From contig OZ244811.1 in the NCBI GenBank assembly GCA_965220105.1, positions 1,922,001 to 1,986,000 of the forward strand: DNA of 64,000 bases, read 5' to 3'. This stretch comes from Bin87 sp965220105. GTDB taxonomy: Bacteria; Chloroflexota; Dehalococcoidia; Lucifugimonadales; UBA3495. The position numbers and the translations under genes are program-made. Below are positions 8,930 through 18,793 of the stretch, in pieces (within the stretch, counting starts at the first letter, position 1; each line of letters starts with the position of its first letter). The notes beneath the pieces were generated by a model, which was not told where the DNA came from, did no database searches, and saw only the letters and a program-made list of their open reading frames with translations.

Positions 8930-10077
8930 GGTGGGCGCAGTGGAAGTTTCGGATGCGGGGTTGGTGTGGGCGCCAGGCTTCTTGTAGCCAGACGAGCGCG
9001 GCGCGTTCTTCTGGTTCCGCTTTTGGCCATGAAGAGCGGAAGGTTGGCCATAGCTGCGGTCATCTAACCGCCCCAACTGGGCTTCAATCTCCTGGTTGCA
9101 CTCGGCAATCTTGCTCTGGTAGAACCGGTTCAGTTCCGGGGCCCGGGTCAGCTCGAAGATGTGATCGTCGTGCCGGTGCCCCCGCAGAGACTTGGCGGCG
9201 GTCTTCTCGACGGTCTTGATACCAGGTTGCGCAGGCGAGCCACCTTCCGCAGGTTCGGTTCACCAGCCACGATGGCCTCTATGATATCCATGCCTTCCTT
9301 GCCGGTGATGTCGCTGATCACGCACTGCAACTTCGCGTTGATCTGGGTCAGCGCCTTGTGCATATTGCTGGACGTGGTGGGAGGCGTATCCCGCCAGCGT
9401 GACCCGTTGCCGCAGGTAGCTGCGCAGACGCCGAATGTTTCCGTCCAGACGGAAAGATTCGGAGAGCAGGCCGTAAGTGTGCAACTACTGCAGCCACTGG
9501 CATTCCAAAAAGTCGGTCTCGCGCCCCGGCACGTTCTTGATGCGCCGTGGGACCATAGCGTCACTTGAAAGTCCCGGTCTTCCAGGATCCCGGAGGGGTA
9601 TCCGGTAGACCCCGGTGGACCCCATGACCACGGTCTCCACTCCGCATTCAGCAAGCCAGGCGGCACAGGTCAACGGCGTGGGCGGCAAACTCTTTGACCG
9701 GCGGCTCCATTCGGTGAGGACGCGGCGGGCGCTCGGCAAAGCGAGCGCGGCGATTCCCGAGAACAGTTCCGGTCGAACCGTTGGGACTCTGCGACCAGCC
9801 AGTTGGGTTCTCTCCCCAACGGCACATGCGAGGAAGTGGACCGCGGCAGCTCCCTCGTTGGGCATCTGGTTTGACCGTTGGGCCTCGAGGCCGTTGAATC
9901 GCAACGGATTTGCGAGTTGCTACCGGCGAGCCAATGCGCTCGTAGGCATCGGCGTGATTCTTCGCCCAAGCGGGAATAACCTGCACGTCCCAGCCTGGGT
10001 TGACGGGGGCGTTGGATGCGTGGCACGCGGTGGTTTCTCAACCACTGGGCCACAAAAACACGATTGAATTGCGTCAA
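8930..10077 (-). mobile_element. IS110-family (DEDD) transposase remnant, many frameshifts
   Basis: Fragments in three minus-strand frames join into one IS110-type transposase. They include LAECGVETVVMGSTGVYRI (N-terminal DEDD domain), RIKNVPGRETDFLECQWLQ, HTYGLLSESFRLDGNIRRLR with SYLRQRVTLAGYASHHVQ, KALTQINAKLQCVISDITG and GMDIIEAIVAGEPNLRKVA. At least four frame changes are needed. The 3' end of the remnant reads into the untranslated upstream part of the NERD gene (RLDDRSYGQPSALHGQKRN), so the element is truncated there. No terminal repeats could be defined. Certainly inactive. Confidence 0.8.
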
Positions 10078-10690
10078 TTAATTGGTTCAATGAGCCGTTG
10101 AGCGATTATCAATTTAATGAACGTCAAATCAGTCAAATTACTCCATCACGTCGGCTGTTTTGACATAGGCAGAATTTTCGCCGTCAATCAAGTCAATTGG
10201 ATCACATTCTGGGATCCACAGGGGGCTATACACAGAAAGACGCGCAAACAGCGTGGGAATCTGGGTCAACAAATTTCGCGCGCTTATGGCCAGTGATCTC
10301 AGAACGATGGTGGGTTGTTCAGGTAAGGCGGCAGCGATTTTGATGATCCGTTCCGTTTCCCCTAAGTCCGAATCCACCGAAGGGATGAGGCGGTGTTGGC
10401 CAGATGAGGGGTGATCGGCCAGGGAAAGGATGGCGAGGCTGTGATGCTGATAGGAGCAGACGATGCAGATTGCGGGTGCCACGCCAGCGGGATGTTGGCG
10501 GCCTGTGGTGGCGGGGTTGGAGCGATCATCATCGCAAATCGCCGGTGCAGACCGTCAGGAGCACAGCCTGGGCGCTCATCGGCCAAGTATGTGGCGTCAT
10601 GGTGGACAGGTCAAACGCCGAGGGCTGCGTCAGAAAGGAAGTGGCAGGGCGCGCAATCTGGCCAGGGCGGAGCTGAACAGGTTGTGTTAG
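10078..10690. other. intergenic/decayed stretch without recognisable gene
   Basis: About 610 bp between two IS remnants. The first 60 bp are AT-rich. On the minus strand a 114-codon frame (10138-10482) contains a protein-like tail, ETERIIKIAAALPEQPTIV and later SVYSPLWIPECDPIDLI, but it has no clear start and I do not recognise it. It may be the end of a decayed gene. The remainder flows into the 3' end of the IS1380 remnant. Confidence 0.4.
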
Positions 10691-11895
10691 GGCCAGCCTT
10701 GAGGCAGATGCAGGGTGAGGCGGCGGGCCTTGTGGGTGAGGCGTCCGGCCAGGGAGAAGAAGGGTCGCCGGAGGGTCTCGGTGTCGCTACCGGTTCACCC
10801 AAGCCGAGGCGCTTGGTCCAGCGAACCAGGTTGTCGGCGATGGCTGGACGGCCAGCCAGGGGGCGTTGGCGGGAAAGCGACCCGAGGGCAGGTCGTTGAG
10901 GCCTACGCCGTACTTCAGGTCAGGGATGGTGTTCTCGATCTCCGCGTGGCGACGATGGTCGGCCCCCAGATCCACCATCTAACCCTCTCGGTCAGTGATG
11001 CAGGCGTGATAGCTGTAGTTGGCAAACAGGGCCCGTTGGGAGGCGGGGGTGGGCTTCACTCTTCGCACGATGAGCCGTACCGATGCAGCGCCGGGCTCAC
11101 CGCCAAATGGTGTGTATTCAGTCTAGGCTACGTCGGCGGTGCCCTCCATCCAGTAGGGTTTGGGCGTCCAGTCCGTCTCGGGTATGGCCTCGATCAAGTT
11201 GCGCACACTTTGGCGCTGGCGTACGGTGACGGAGAGGCGGACCTTCATCTTCCGGCAGACGGCGACGATACCGTGGGTGTAGAAGCCGTTGTCGGCCCGT
11301 ACGGTGAGCGGTCCGGTGGCTCCGGCGTCGCGTACTCGGCTGATGGTCTCCCATAGGAAATTGGGCGGCGGCCCGCGCCGCGTTGGCTCGGCCCTGGCGA
11401 AGCCTGCCATCAGCACGTCGCCGGTGCCAGCGGCGATGGCCAACAGCGGATGATAGCCTCGCTGTCCGGCGTAGTTGTGGCGCTGTGCACCTTCCTTGGC
11501 CAGCCCGTAGGTCTCGCAGACGGTGGAGTCCAGGTCGATGGTCGGCGGATCATCGCCCGGTCCGGCCCCAGCCGCTCGGGCCCGAGCCAGCAACTCAAGG
11601 CTCACCCGATCCACCTGTCTCACATGGCCCCACCGGAAACTCCACAGGAAGCTACCCAGTGTGGACGCGCCTTGACCGCGCAGCCCAGGACCTGCCCCGT
11701 ACCGCCAGCGCGCAGCGCGTCGGCATCATCAATGCGGTCCCCACCGGCCAGCGCCGACGCCACCAACGTCAGCAACTTGTCCCCCGCATTGGCCCGACCC
11801 GACGCATATCCCAGGTCAACATGGCGGCCCACCAACTCCCGGTGCAGCACCAAGCAGTTTACCAACCCCTCGGCCATCCTGTGGTCGATGTAGTT
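10690..11895 (-). mobile_element. IS1380-family transposase remnant
   Basis: The minus strand carries an IS1380-type DDE transposase in pieces. ANAGDKLLTLVASALAGGD and VLGCAVKARPHWVASC form the N-terminal part. After a frame change at about 11620 come VSLELLARARAAGAG, PPTIDLDSTVCETYGLAKEG (first Asp), KEGAQRHNYAGQRGYHPLLA, GPLTVRADNGFYTHGIV (second Asp) and IPETDWTPKPYW. Another break follows near 11120, then DHRRHAEIENTIPDLKYGVG (catalytic Glu). Several stops and frameshifts make it inactive. Confidence 0.8.
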
Positions 11896-12080
11896 CGTGT
11901 ACGTGTCCTGCTTCGACGGCCGCCGCCGCAGTTTCGGACGCATCGCCTCTGCCGACTTCAGGCACCGACGCACCGTGTTGCGCGATATGTCCAGCTCCCG
12001 GGCTATGTCTCAGATCGAACGTCCCGCGCCTGTCATCTCGTAGATCTCGTCCATCATTCCCAGCGTTAGCAAGGTCTCTG
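11890..12080 (-). mobile_element. IS21-family istA N-terminal fragment fused to the IS1380 remnant
   Basis: The minus strand reads EIYEMTGAGRS, stop, DIARELDISRNTVRRCLKSA, then EAMRPKLRRRPSKQDTYTNY and IDHRMAEGLVN. This is the helix-turn-helix N-terminus of an IS21-type IstA. At about 11895 it switches in frame to the IS1380-type sequence LHRELVGRHVDLG, so the join is a chimera made by insertion or deletion between two ISs. The fragment is too short to act. Confidence 0.7.
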
Positions 12081-12310
12081 CGGCACCTCCGCGAAAAGTC
12101 CGCAGATGATGCCACCACCGCGCGGTGGGTCAGTTCCACTTTGCTACTTTTGTTGCTGGTCTACGATTCGGTCAGTAGCTAACTGGTCAGGGAAAATATC
12201 AGTCCCATGAAGGACCTGACATTGAACCAGCTAGAACAGACGAGACTCCACGTGCTCAACTCAGTATTGGAACACCAGCTACCGGTAGCCAGGCCGCCGA
12301 GGTCCTGGGG

Positions 12311-13768
12311 GTGAGTGAGCGCCATGCCTGGCGACTTCTGGCGGCCTATCGGAGGGAAGGCGCCGCCGCACTTGCTCACGGGAACCGGGGCCGTAAGCCA
12401 CGCAACACCGTGGCCGACGACGAGGCCAACGCGGTGGTGCAGCTGGCTAGCACCACCTATGCTGGAGCCATCAACACCCACCTCACCGAGTTGCTCAAGG
12501 AACGAGAGGGCATCGACATGAGCCGGCCCACGGTGCGGCGCATTCTGACCAGGGCGGGGATCTCCAGTCCGCGCCACCGGCGTCCGCCCAAGCATCGGGT
12601 GCGAAGGCAACGGATGCCCCAGGCTGGGATGATGGTGCAGATCGACGGCAGTTTCCACCGGTGGCTGGGCGATGACGGTCCCCAATTCACCCTGCTGCTG
12701 GCGGTGGACGACGCCACCAGCGCCGTGGTCAACGCGGTGTTTAGTCCCGAGGAGGACACCCGGGGCTACTTCATCCTGATGCAGGACCTGATCGAACGCT
12801 GGGGCCGGCCCATCGCCCGGTACGGCGACCGCCACGGCGTGTTCAAGTTCTCGGGCCGGCCCAGGCATATCCAGCCGCCGGTGGAGGCCACTCACTTCAG
12901 CAAGGCCATGGCGGAACTGGGCATCCAACAGATCTTCGCCCGCTCTCCTCAGGCCAAGGGCCGGGTGGAACGCGCCGCGGAAACCTTCCAGGACCGGCTG
13001 GTGACTGAACTGCGTCTCGCCGGAGCCAGGACCATAGACCACGCTAACGCCGTGCTGCGGGATTTCCTGCCCCGGTACAACGCCCAGTTTGCTGTCCCTG
13101 CCGAACTGGCCGAGCCGGCCTACCGTCCGTGGCACAGAAATCTGCCCTTGGATGAAATCCTCTGCATCAAGCACACCCGCAAGGTGGCCAGGGACAACAC
13201 GGTCAAGTACAACTGGCGCACCCTGCAGCTGCTGCCTGGCGAGGAGCGTCCCAGCTACGCCGGTGTGCAGGTGGAGGTCCTCGAACACACCGACGGCCGC
13301 CTCCAGGTGCGCCACGAAGGCGAGATCATCCCCAGCCGGCCCGCGCCGCCCCGACCCGGCGCCCTGCGCGCTTCCCATGGCGCCCTGGCCCCCACGCCGG
13401 AAATCGGCCGCATCGTGAAACGCCTGGGCAACCACCGCATCAGTCAGACACAACTGCGGAACCTGGCCAACCTGGAGCCCGATCCCGTCGTCGAGGAACC
13501 GGCGGTCGACAACAATCACAGTGAACCCCCCAACTCGCCGGGAACTCGCGCCGCGACAGCTGGCCCTCTGGAAGGCCGTGCAGCAGGCCCAAGCCCAGGG
13601 CCTTTCCCTGCGCGCGATCTCGCGCCAACTGGGCGTGCACCGCAACACCGTCCGCAAGTACGCCTGCTCCCCAACCCAGCCGACCAATCGACCCATCAAC
13701 CGTGGCGCCAGCCGATCACATCAACCAACCACCAACCGCTCAGACTGACATTTTCCCTTTACATTTAA
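12311..13768 (+). CDS. ISNCY-family transposase (IS481-like rve core), N-terminus frameshifted
   Basis: The expected N-terminus MKDLTLNQLEQTRLHVLNSV begins at 12207 in another frame. One missing C in the GTAGCCAGG stretch (about 12290) shifts it, after which VLGVSERHAWRLL continues. The present frame opens at a GTG (12311). A helix-turn-helix, a linker, and an integrase core follow, with the triad Asp in MMVQIDGSFHRW, Asp in RPIARYGDRHGVFKF and Glu in SPQAKGRVERAAETF. The last 90 or so codons are low-complexity (TAGPLEGRAAGPSPGPF) and overlap a different small frame. Whether GTG initiation yields an active enzyme is doubtful. Confidence 0.75.
   Translation: MSERHAWRLLAAYRREGAAALAHGNRGRKPRNTVADDEANAVVQLASTTYAGAINTHLTELLKEREGIDMSRPTVRRILTRAGISSPRHRRPPKHRVRRQRMPQAGMMVQIDGSFHRWLGDDGPQFTLLLAVDDATSAVVNAVFSPEEDTRGYFILMQDLIERWGRPIARYGDRHGVFKFSGRPRHIQPPVEATHFSKAMAELGIQQIFARSPQAKGRVERAAETFQDRLVTELRLAGARTIDHANAVLRDFLPRYNAQFAVPAELAEPAYRPWHRNLPLDEILCIKHTRKVARDNTVKYNWRTLQLLPGEERPSYAGVQVEVLEHTDGRLQVRHEGEIIPSRPAPPRPGALRASHGALAPTPEIGRIVKRLGNHRISQTQLRNLANLEPDPVVEEPAVDNNHSEPPNSPGTRAATAGPLEGRAAGPSPGPFPARDLAPTGRAPQHRPQVRLLPNPADQSTHQPWRQPITSTNHQPLRLTFSLYI
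13521..13748 (+). CDS. small helix-turn-helix protein overlapping the transposase 3' end
   Basis: In the +1 frame relative to the transposase, a GTG at 13521 opens a 75-codon frame with RRELAPRQLALWKAVQQAQA and then GLSLRAISRQLGVHRNTVRK. The latter is a very convincing resolvase/IS21-type helix-turn-helix. The corresponding transposase frame is low-complexity, so this overlapping frame may be the one under selection here. It could be an accessory DNA-binding protein of the element or the N-terminus of another, truncated transposase. Confidence 0.5.
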   Translation: MNPPTRRELAPRQLALWKAVQQAQAQGLSLRAISRQLGVHRNTVRKYACSPTQPTNRPINRGASRSHQPTTNRSD

Positions 13769-13797
13769 ACTGACAGAGTCGCTGGACAACGACACTA

Positions 13798-15005
13798 GGA
13801 CCGTTTCAATCTGATCTTGTCGGATAGATATGTTGGAGCTTACGGCGAGCATCTTGGGTGGTAAACCGCCAGTCGATGGCTAATCTTGCTGCGTTGCGCT
13901 CGCGTTCGAGCGCCGCAACCTCTCGCCGCAGCTCCGCCTCATCGCTGATACGGCGGTTCAGACATCCCCTGCTGAAGACGCTCAACTCGATCTCAGCCAT
14001 GTTCAGCCAGCTGCCGTGGGTGGGGGTGTAATGAAACTCGAGGCGTTGGGCGATGCGCCGAGCTTCGGATGGCTCAAATGCTTCGTAGAGCGCGCCGAGC
14101 TTGTGGGTGTTGAGGTTGTCCAGTACCAGCCTGACCACCTCGGCATCAGGGTAGGCCTCGTCCACCAGCCACCGCATCTGGTGCGCGAAGTCCACGGCAG
14201 TGCGGCGCTCGGTCACCTCCACAGGTCTCCAGCCACCCCTCGGCTCACAGATCATGAACAGGTTCCGGGTCCCGTTACGCTGGTACTCGGTGTCATAGCG
14301 TGCCACCCGTCCCGGGGCAGCCTCCAGGGGCGGACGCACCTCCCCGGTCAATTGCCGGGAGGTCTCGTCGAAACACACTACCGGACGCTCCGGGTTGTAC
14401 GCCGGTTGGTACAGGTCCAGCACGTCCTCCATCCGCGCCACGAACTCCCCGCTCACCTTGGGGATACACCACTCTTGCTTCTTCCACGGCTTGAGTTCAT
14501 TTTTTTGAGTAGCTGGCGCACCGTCTCCAGGGAGATGCTATCGGCAAACTCCAACTCCACCACCTGGTCGGCCAACAACTGGAGTGTCCAGTGCGTGTGC
14601 CCTTCGGGCGCGGCGCTGCACGCGAAGGCGATCAGGTGCGCTTCCTGCTTGCCGTCCAGCTTGCGCTCCTGGCCCGGCCGCGGTCGGTCATTGATGGCGG
14701 CCTCAAGTCCTTCCTCCACGTACCGCTTCCGCGCTCTGGCGACCGTGGCCGCGTTGACCAACAGCACATCGGCTAGCTCACGGTCCCGAAGCCCCTGGTC
14801 AGCCTTGAGCAGCGACAGCGCCCGCTTCACGGTGCGCACTGACGCCTTGCCTCGCTGGGACACCTCATTGAGACGGGAGCGTTCGGCCTCGGTCAGCTCT
14901 ACTTTATACTTGATGGCAGCCATGGCTGGGCACTTCCTCACACAAAGCTCATGCCCAAGTATGGCTGCCTTCTCATATTCTTACAAATCTATCTAGTAAC
15001 GGTAC
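13798..15005 (-). mobile_element. IS630-a copy 1 (1208 bp)
   Basis: First of four copies of one IS630-family element. The ends are TA-flanked (13796-13797 and 15006-15007) and begin with short inverted repeats, GGACCGTTTC here versus GTACCGTT in the other copies, with AACGGTAC at the right end. The TA at 15006-15007 is shared with copy 2, making a head-to-tail tandem. Length equals that of copies 2 and 3 exactly. Confidence 0.9.
13806..14923 (-). CDS. IS630-family transposase made by -1 frameshift (copy 1)
   Basis: Two overlapping frames. The first (start ATG 14923, MAAIKYKVELTEAERSRLNE) carries a helix-turn-helix region with LADVLLVNAATVARARKRYV. It reaches a run of seven A on the coding strand (plus positions 14500-14506). 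Slipping back one base after the second AAA gives NELKPWKKQEWCIPKVSGEF and joins the catalytic frame: Asp in PVVCFDETSRQL, Asp in VRLVLDNLNTHKLG and Glu in HGSWLNMAEIELSV. Without slippage, translation ends at 14453. Programmed -1 frameshifting on A-runs is known for this family. Both frames are open, so copy 1 may be active. Confidence 0.9.
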
Positions 15006-15007
15006 TA

Positions 15008-16215
15008 GTACCGTTTCAATCTGATCTTGTCGGATAGATATGTTGGAGCTTACGGCGAGCATCTTGGGTGGTAAACCGCCAGTCGATGGCTAATCTTGCT
15101 GCGTTGCGCTCGCGTTCGAGCGCCGCAACCTCTCGCCGCAGCTCCGCCTCATCGCTGATACGGCGGTTCAGACATCCCCTGCTGAAGACGCTCAACTCGA
15201 TCTCAGCCATATTCAGCCAGCTGCCGTGGGTGGGAGTGCAATGAAACTCGAGGCGTTGGGCGATGCGCCGAGCTTCGGATGGCTCAAATGCTTCGTAGAG
15301 CGCGCCGAGCTGGTGGGTGTTGAGGTTGTCCAGTACCAGCCTGACCACCTCGGCATCAGGGTAGGCCTCGTCCACCAGCCACCGCATCTGGTGCGCGAAG
15401 TCCACGGCAGTGCGGCGCTCGGTCACCTCCACAGGTCTCCAGCCACCCCTCGGCTCACAGATCATGAACAGGTTCCGGGTCCCGTTACGCTGGTACTCGG
15501 TGTCATAGCGTGCCACCCGTCCCGGGGCAGCCTCCAGGGGCGGACGCACCTCTCCAGTCAATTGCCGGGAGGTCTCGTCGAAACACACTACCGGACGCTC
15601 CGGATTGCACTCCGGTTGGTACAGGTCCAGCACGTCCTCCATCCGCGCCACGAACTCCCCGCTCACCTTGGGGATACACCACTCTTGCTTCTTCCAGGGC
15701 TTGAGTTCGTTTTTTTGAGCATCTGGCGCACCGTCTCCAGGGAGATGCTATCGGCAAACTCCAACTCCACCACCTGGTCGGCCAACAACTGGAGTGTCCA
15801 GTGCGTGTGCCCTTCGGGCGCGGCGCTGCACGCAATGGCGATCAGGTGCGCTTCCTGCTTGCCGTCCAGCTTGCGCTCCTGGCCCGGCCGCGGTCGGTCA
15901 TTGCTGGCGGCCTCAAGTCCTTCCTCCACGTACCGCTTCCGCGCTCTGGCGACCGTGGCCGCGTTGACCAACAGCACATCGGCTAGCTCACGGTCCCCAA
16001 GCCCCTGGTCAGCCTTGAGCAGCGACAGCGCACGCTTCACGGTGCGCACTGACGCCTTGCCTCGCTGGGACACCTCATTGAGACGGGAGCGTTCGGCCTC
16101 GGTCAGCTCTACTTTATACTTGATGGCAGCCCTGGCTGGGCATTTCCTCACACAAAGCTCATGCCCAAGTATGGCTGCTTTCTTATATTCTTACAAATCT
16201 ACCTAGTAACGGTAC
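15008..16215 (-). mobile_element. IS630-a copy 2 (1208 bp)
   Basis: Second copy, in tandem with copy 1 and sharing the TA at 15006-15007; its right TA is 16216-16217. The right-hand TA lies inside the CTAG end of a MITE (16215-16346), so the IS inserted at that MITE terminus. It differs from copy 1 at scattered bases. Confidence 0.9.
15016..16151 (-). CDS. IS630-family transposase by -1 frameshift (copy 2), usual start lost
   Basis: The same two-frame organisation as copy 1, with seven A at the slip site and all three catalytic acidic residues kept. The start used in copies 1, 3 and 4 (ATG before GCTGCCATC) is AGG here, giving CPARAAIKYK. Translation would need the ATG six codons upstream (16151, MRKCPARAAIKYK). 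Whether that ATG is used is unknown, so expression of this copy may be reduced. Otherwise it is nearly identical to copy 1. Confidence 0.85.
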
Positions 16216-16346
16216 TAGTAGACCAACTTCTTTGTTATGACGGGTGAAATGCAGGGTTACTCGGCGAATTTCTGCGTAGGCCCAGTAGGTCAGGGCAGAG
16301 CCCCAGTACCAATCAACTCATCATTACAAAGATTTCAGACTACTAG
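16215..16346. repeat. CTAG-ended MITE, copy 1
   Basis: A 132-bp non-coding element with imperfect inverted ends: left CTAGTAGACCAACTTCTTTG, right end complement CTAGTAGTCTGAAATCTTTG. A relative lies at 57918-58038 with the same ends and length class. An IS630 copy abuts its left end and an IS5-type element its right end. No coding capacity; a transposase elsewhere would mobilise it. Confidence 0.7.
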
Positions 16347-17152
16347 GTTCTGTTGACATTTGATTATAATGGCCGTATGTCAAACATCAGATTATCACCA
16401 GAACAGTGGGCTAGGATTCTCGATTTCTTGCGTGGCTGCACCGGCCTGTACGTTGGCCAGGAAGCGGATTGCCGGCGTTTTGTCGAGGCCGTCTTATGGA
16501 TTAATCGCTCTGGGGCCCAGTGGCGACTGCTGCCGGCCGAATACGGGAACTGGAACACCGTCTACAAACGATTCGCCCGTTGGACTGACCAAGGGGTCTG
16601 GGCACAAATGCATCAACATTGCTCCGACGATGCGGATCTGGAATACCTGATCATCGACAGCACGGTGGTTCGGGCGCACCCTTGCGCGGCAGGAGCTCCC
16701 CCAAAAAGGGTGGCCAGGCTGCCCAGGCCCTGGGCCGGAGCCGCGGCGGGTTCAGCGCCAAGATTCACGTGAGCGTGGACGGCTTGGGCAACCCCTTGCG
16801 ATTCATCCTGACCGGCGGGCAACAGCACGACATCACCCAGGCGGAGGGTTTGATCGCCGGTTATGCTGGCGAGCACGTACTGGCCGACCAAGGGTACGAT
16901 GCCCAGGAGTTTCGCCGACACATTCTGGGACTGGGTATGATGCCGGTCATTCCGCCCCGCTCGAACCGCAAGGAACCCGCCGACTATGACCGGCATCTGT
17001 ACCGGGAGCGTCATCTGGTCGAATGCTTCATCAACAAAATCAAGCACTATCGCCGGATCTTCTCCCGGTTTGAGAAGCTGGACACCAGATACCTGGGCTT
17101 CCTGCATTTCACCGCCGCTCTCATCTGGCTACGGTGAAATGTCAACAGAACC
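16346..17152 (+). mobile_element. IS5-family (IS427-group) insertion sequence, 807 bp
   Basis: Perfect terminal inverted repeats GGTTCTGTTGACATTT (from 16346) and AAATGTCAACAGAACC (to 17152), with TA on both sides. It carries one transposase in two overlapping frames. It is inserted at the right tip of the CTAG-ended MITE. Confidence 0.9.
16377..17137 (+). CDS. IS5-family transposase by -1 frameshift
   Basis: The first frame starts at ATG 16377 (MSNIRLSPEQWARILDFL) and holds the N-terminal domain and first catalytic Asp (LIIDSTVVRAH). At CCCCCAAAAAGGG (A-run 16703-16707) a -1 slip joins PKKGGQAAQALGRSRGGFSA and the rest: Asp in HVLADQGYDAQEF and Glu in ERHLVECFINKIKHYRRI, the Y/R-E-K signature of IS5. 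About 253 aa in total, standard for the IS427 group. Both frames are open and the inverted repeats are perfect, so this may be a functional IS. Confidence 0.9.
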
Positions 17153-17266
17153 TAATTTATCGATTTCGCTTCCGACTATCCCCATAAGAATCGACCGGTC
17201 TGGGGCGCCAGAATCGACCGGTGTGTTCATCAACTGTTGCCGGACCTCCGCGTACACACTTTAATC

Positions 17267-17375
17267 TGTCATTGCGAGGAGCACAGCAACGTGGCAATCT
17301 CGATGAGGTTGAACACACGTCGGCGAACCGCCGTTGCTACGACGACGAGATTGCCACGCTACGCTCGCAATGACA
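17267..17375. repeat. large intergenic palindrome (TGTCATTGCGAG type)
   Basis: The ends TGTCATTGCGAGGAGCACAG and CTACGCTCGCAATGACA are inverted copies, with a second matching pair inside (CGTGGCAATCTCG / CGAGATTGCCACG). This dispersed palindromic repeat type is widespread in several bacterial phyla, including Chloroflexota. It probably folds into a long RNA or DNA hairpin; its function is unknown. The rest of the 17153-17590 interval is promoter and leader sequence. Confidence 0.75.
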
Positions 17376-17409
17376 AAGTGGGTACGCATGAGTTGGCGGA
17401 CGCACCGAC

Positions 17410-17434
17410 AGATTTGGCATATCCCTGCTATAAT
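17410..17434 (+). promoter_or_regulatory. candidate sigma-70 promoter upstream of the aminotransferase
   Basis: A perfect -10 box TATAAT at 17429-17434, with a weak -35 candidate CCGACA 18 bases upstream. It lies about 155 bp before the aminotransferase start, leaving a leader that contains a small inverted repeat (CGGGAGGTC...ATATCCCG). Confidence 0.45.
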
Positions 17435-17589
17435 TCTTATGTTGTGCCAACGTCGGGAGGTCTGATTATCCCATATCCCGACTCTCGTACCAACCAGGGC
17501 AGTCGGCCGGATTCTGCCCCGATTGTCGCCGGAATCGGCCCGCCCGTTCAACCTGACCTGTTGACTTAAAACGCTGAGGAGCCCCTCCC

Positions 17590-18705
17590 ATGACCCTGAC
17601 CAAGATCGCCCAGCAGAACCTGCGTACTCCCGGACCTACCCCAATACCGGACGACATCGTTGAAGAGATGTCGCTGCCGATGATCAACCACCGGGGGCCT
17701 GAGTTCAAGGAGCTGATTGAGGCTACCACCGCCGGCCTGAAGCAGGTCTTCATGACCAACGACGACCTGTACATCCTGACCGCCAGCGGCACCGGGGCCC
17801 TGGAGGCCGCCGTGGTCAACACCCTGTCCCCCGGCGACCGGGTCATCGCCTGCACCGCCGGTTCTTTCGGCGACCGCTTCGTCCAGATTGCCGAGACCTA
17901 CGGCGCCGACGTGCTCCGCATGGACTTTGAATGGGGCGACGCCATCGACGCCGAAGCCATCCGGGCCGAGTTGCGGCAGGACGCCTCCATCAAGGCGGTG
18001 CTGGTCACCCACAACGAGACCTCCACCGGCGTGACCCACGACCTGGAATCCATCGCCAGGGTGGTCAAGGGCGAGTTCGGCAAGCTCCTGCTGGTGGACG
18101 CCGTCAGCAGCCTGGGCTGCCTGCCCCTGCCCGTGGACGGCTGGGACTGCGATATGGTCGCCACCGGGTCGCAGAAGGGTTTCATGATTCCGCCCGGGCT
18201 GGCCTTCATCAGCATCAGCGCCAGGGGTTGGGAAGCCTACCAGGACGCGAAGATGCCCAAGTTCTATTTCGACCTGATGGCTGCCGAGCGTTCGCTGTCC
18301 CGAGGCCAGACCCCCTGGACGCCCAACGTGGCCCTCCTCTACGGCCTGCGCCTGGGCCTGGACCGCATCCTCAGCGAGGGGCTGGAATCGGTGTACGATC
18401 GCCACGCCGGCATCGGTGAATACTGCCGGGCGGGCGTCAAGGAGTTGGGCCTGCAACTGCTGGCCAACGACGAATCCCGCGCGTCCAACACCGTGACCGC
18501 CGTCAAGATGCCCGAAGAGATCGACGGCGGCAGGTTCATGGCCATGATGCGCGAGGACGAGGGCGTGGTGCTGGCCGGCGGCCAGGGCAAGCTGACCGGC
18601 CTCACCTTCCGGATCGGACACTTGGGTTGGGTGACCAAAGAAGACATCACCGAGGTTCTGGACGCGCTGGGACGCGTATTGCCCAAGGTCGGTTTCAAAG
18701 GATAA
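17590..18705 (+). CDS. class V aminotransferase (alanine/serine-glyoxylate type)
   Basis: 371 aa, PLP-dependent fold-type I, class V. The N-terminus NLRTPGPTPIPDDIVEEM and INHRGPEFKEL are typical of the alanine-glyoxylate / serine-glyoxylate / ureidoglycine-glyoxylate aminotransferase family. LLLVDAVSSLGCLPLPVDGW holds the PLP-binding Asp, and Lys196 in ATGSQKGFMIPPGL is the Schiff-base lysine. The substrate cannot be decided from sequence; glyoxylate transamination is the family's usual reaction. GAGGAG lies about 9 bases before the ATG. The frame is intact and codon use is regular. Confidence 0.9.
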   Translation: MTLTKIAQQNLRTPGPTPIPDDIVEEMSLPMINHRGPEFKELIEATTAGLKQVFMTNDDLYILTASGTGALEAAVVNTLSPGDRVIACTAGSFGDRFVQIAETYGADVLRMDFEWGDAIDAEAIRAELRQDASIKAVLVTHNETSTGVTHDLESIARVVKGEFGKLLLVDAVSSLGCLPLPVDGWDCDMVATGSQKGFMIPPGLAFISISARGWEAYQDAKMPKFYFDLMAAERSLSRGQTPWTPNVALLYGLRLGLDRILSEGLESVYDRHAGIGEYCRAGVKELGLQLLANDESRASNTVTAVKMPEEIDGGRFMAMMREDEGVVLAGGQGKLTGLTFRIGHLGWVTKEDITEVLDALGRVLPKVGFKG

Positions 18706-18793
18706 GCGGTCGGATCAACGTCGGTCCGGTCACCGGTCGAACCATCGGTAGAAAGGTTCTGGGGCAACGTAAACCCCCGATGGAGTGACGGAT

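Larger units (their letters stand above)
12182..13776 (+). mobile_element. ISNCY-type insertion sequence
   Basis: An element with a DDE integrase-type transposase. Imperfect inverted repeats flank it: AGGGAAAATATCAGTC at 12189-12204 and its complement GACTGACATTTTCCCT at 13743-13758. I cannot fix the outermost bases. An IS630 copy abuts it on the right (13798) and an IstA scrap on the left. A one-base deletion near 12290 separates the first 28 codons of the transposase from the rest. Confidence 0.65.

Noticed and set aside
8897..9076. Longer NERD protein starting at 9076
   Set aside because: The extra N-terminal residues match IS110 transposase sequence, and a good ribosome site marks the start at 8896.
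11118..11623. IS1380 transposase piece as an intact gene
   Set aside because: It lacks the N- and C-terminal parts, which lie in other frames with stops; it is part of a remnant.
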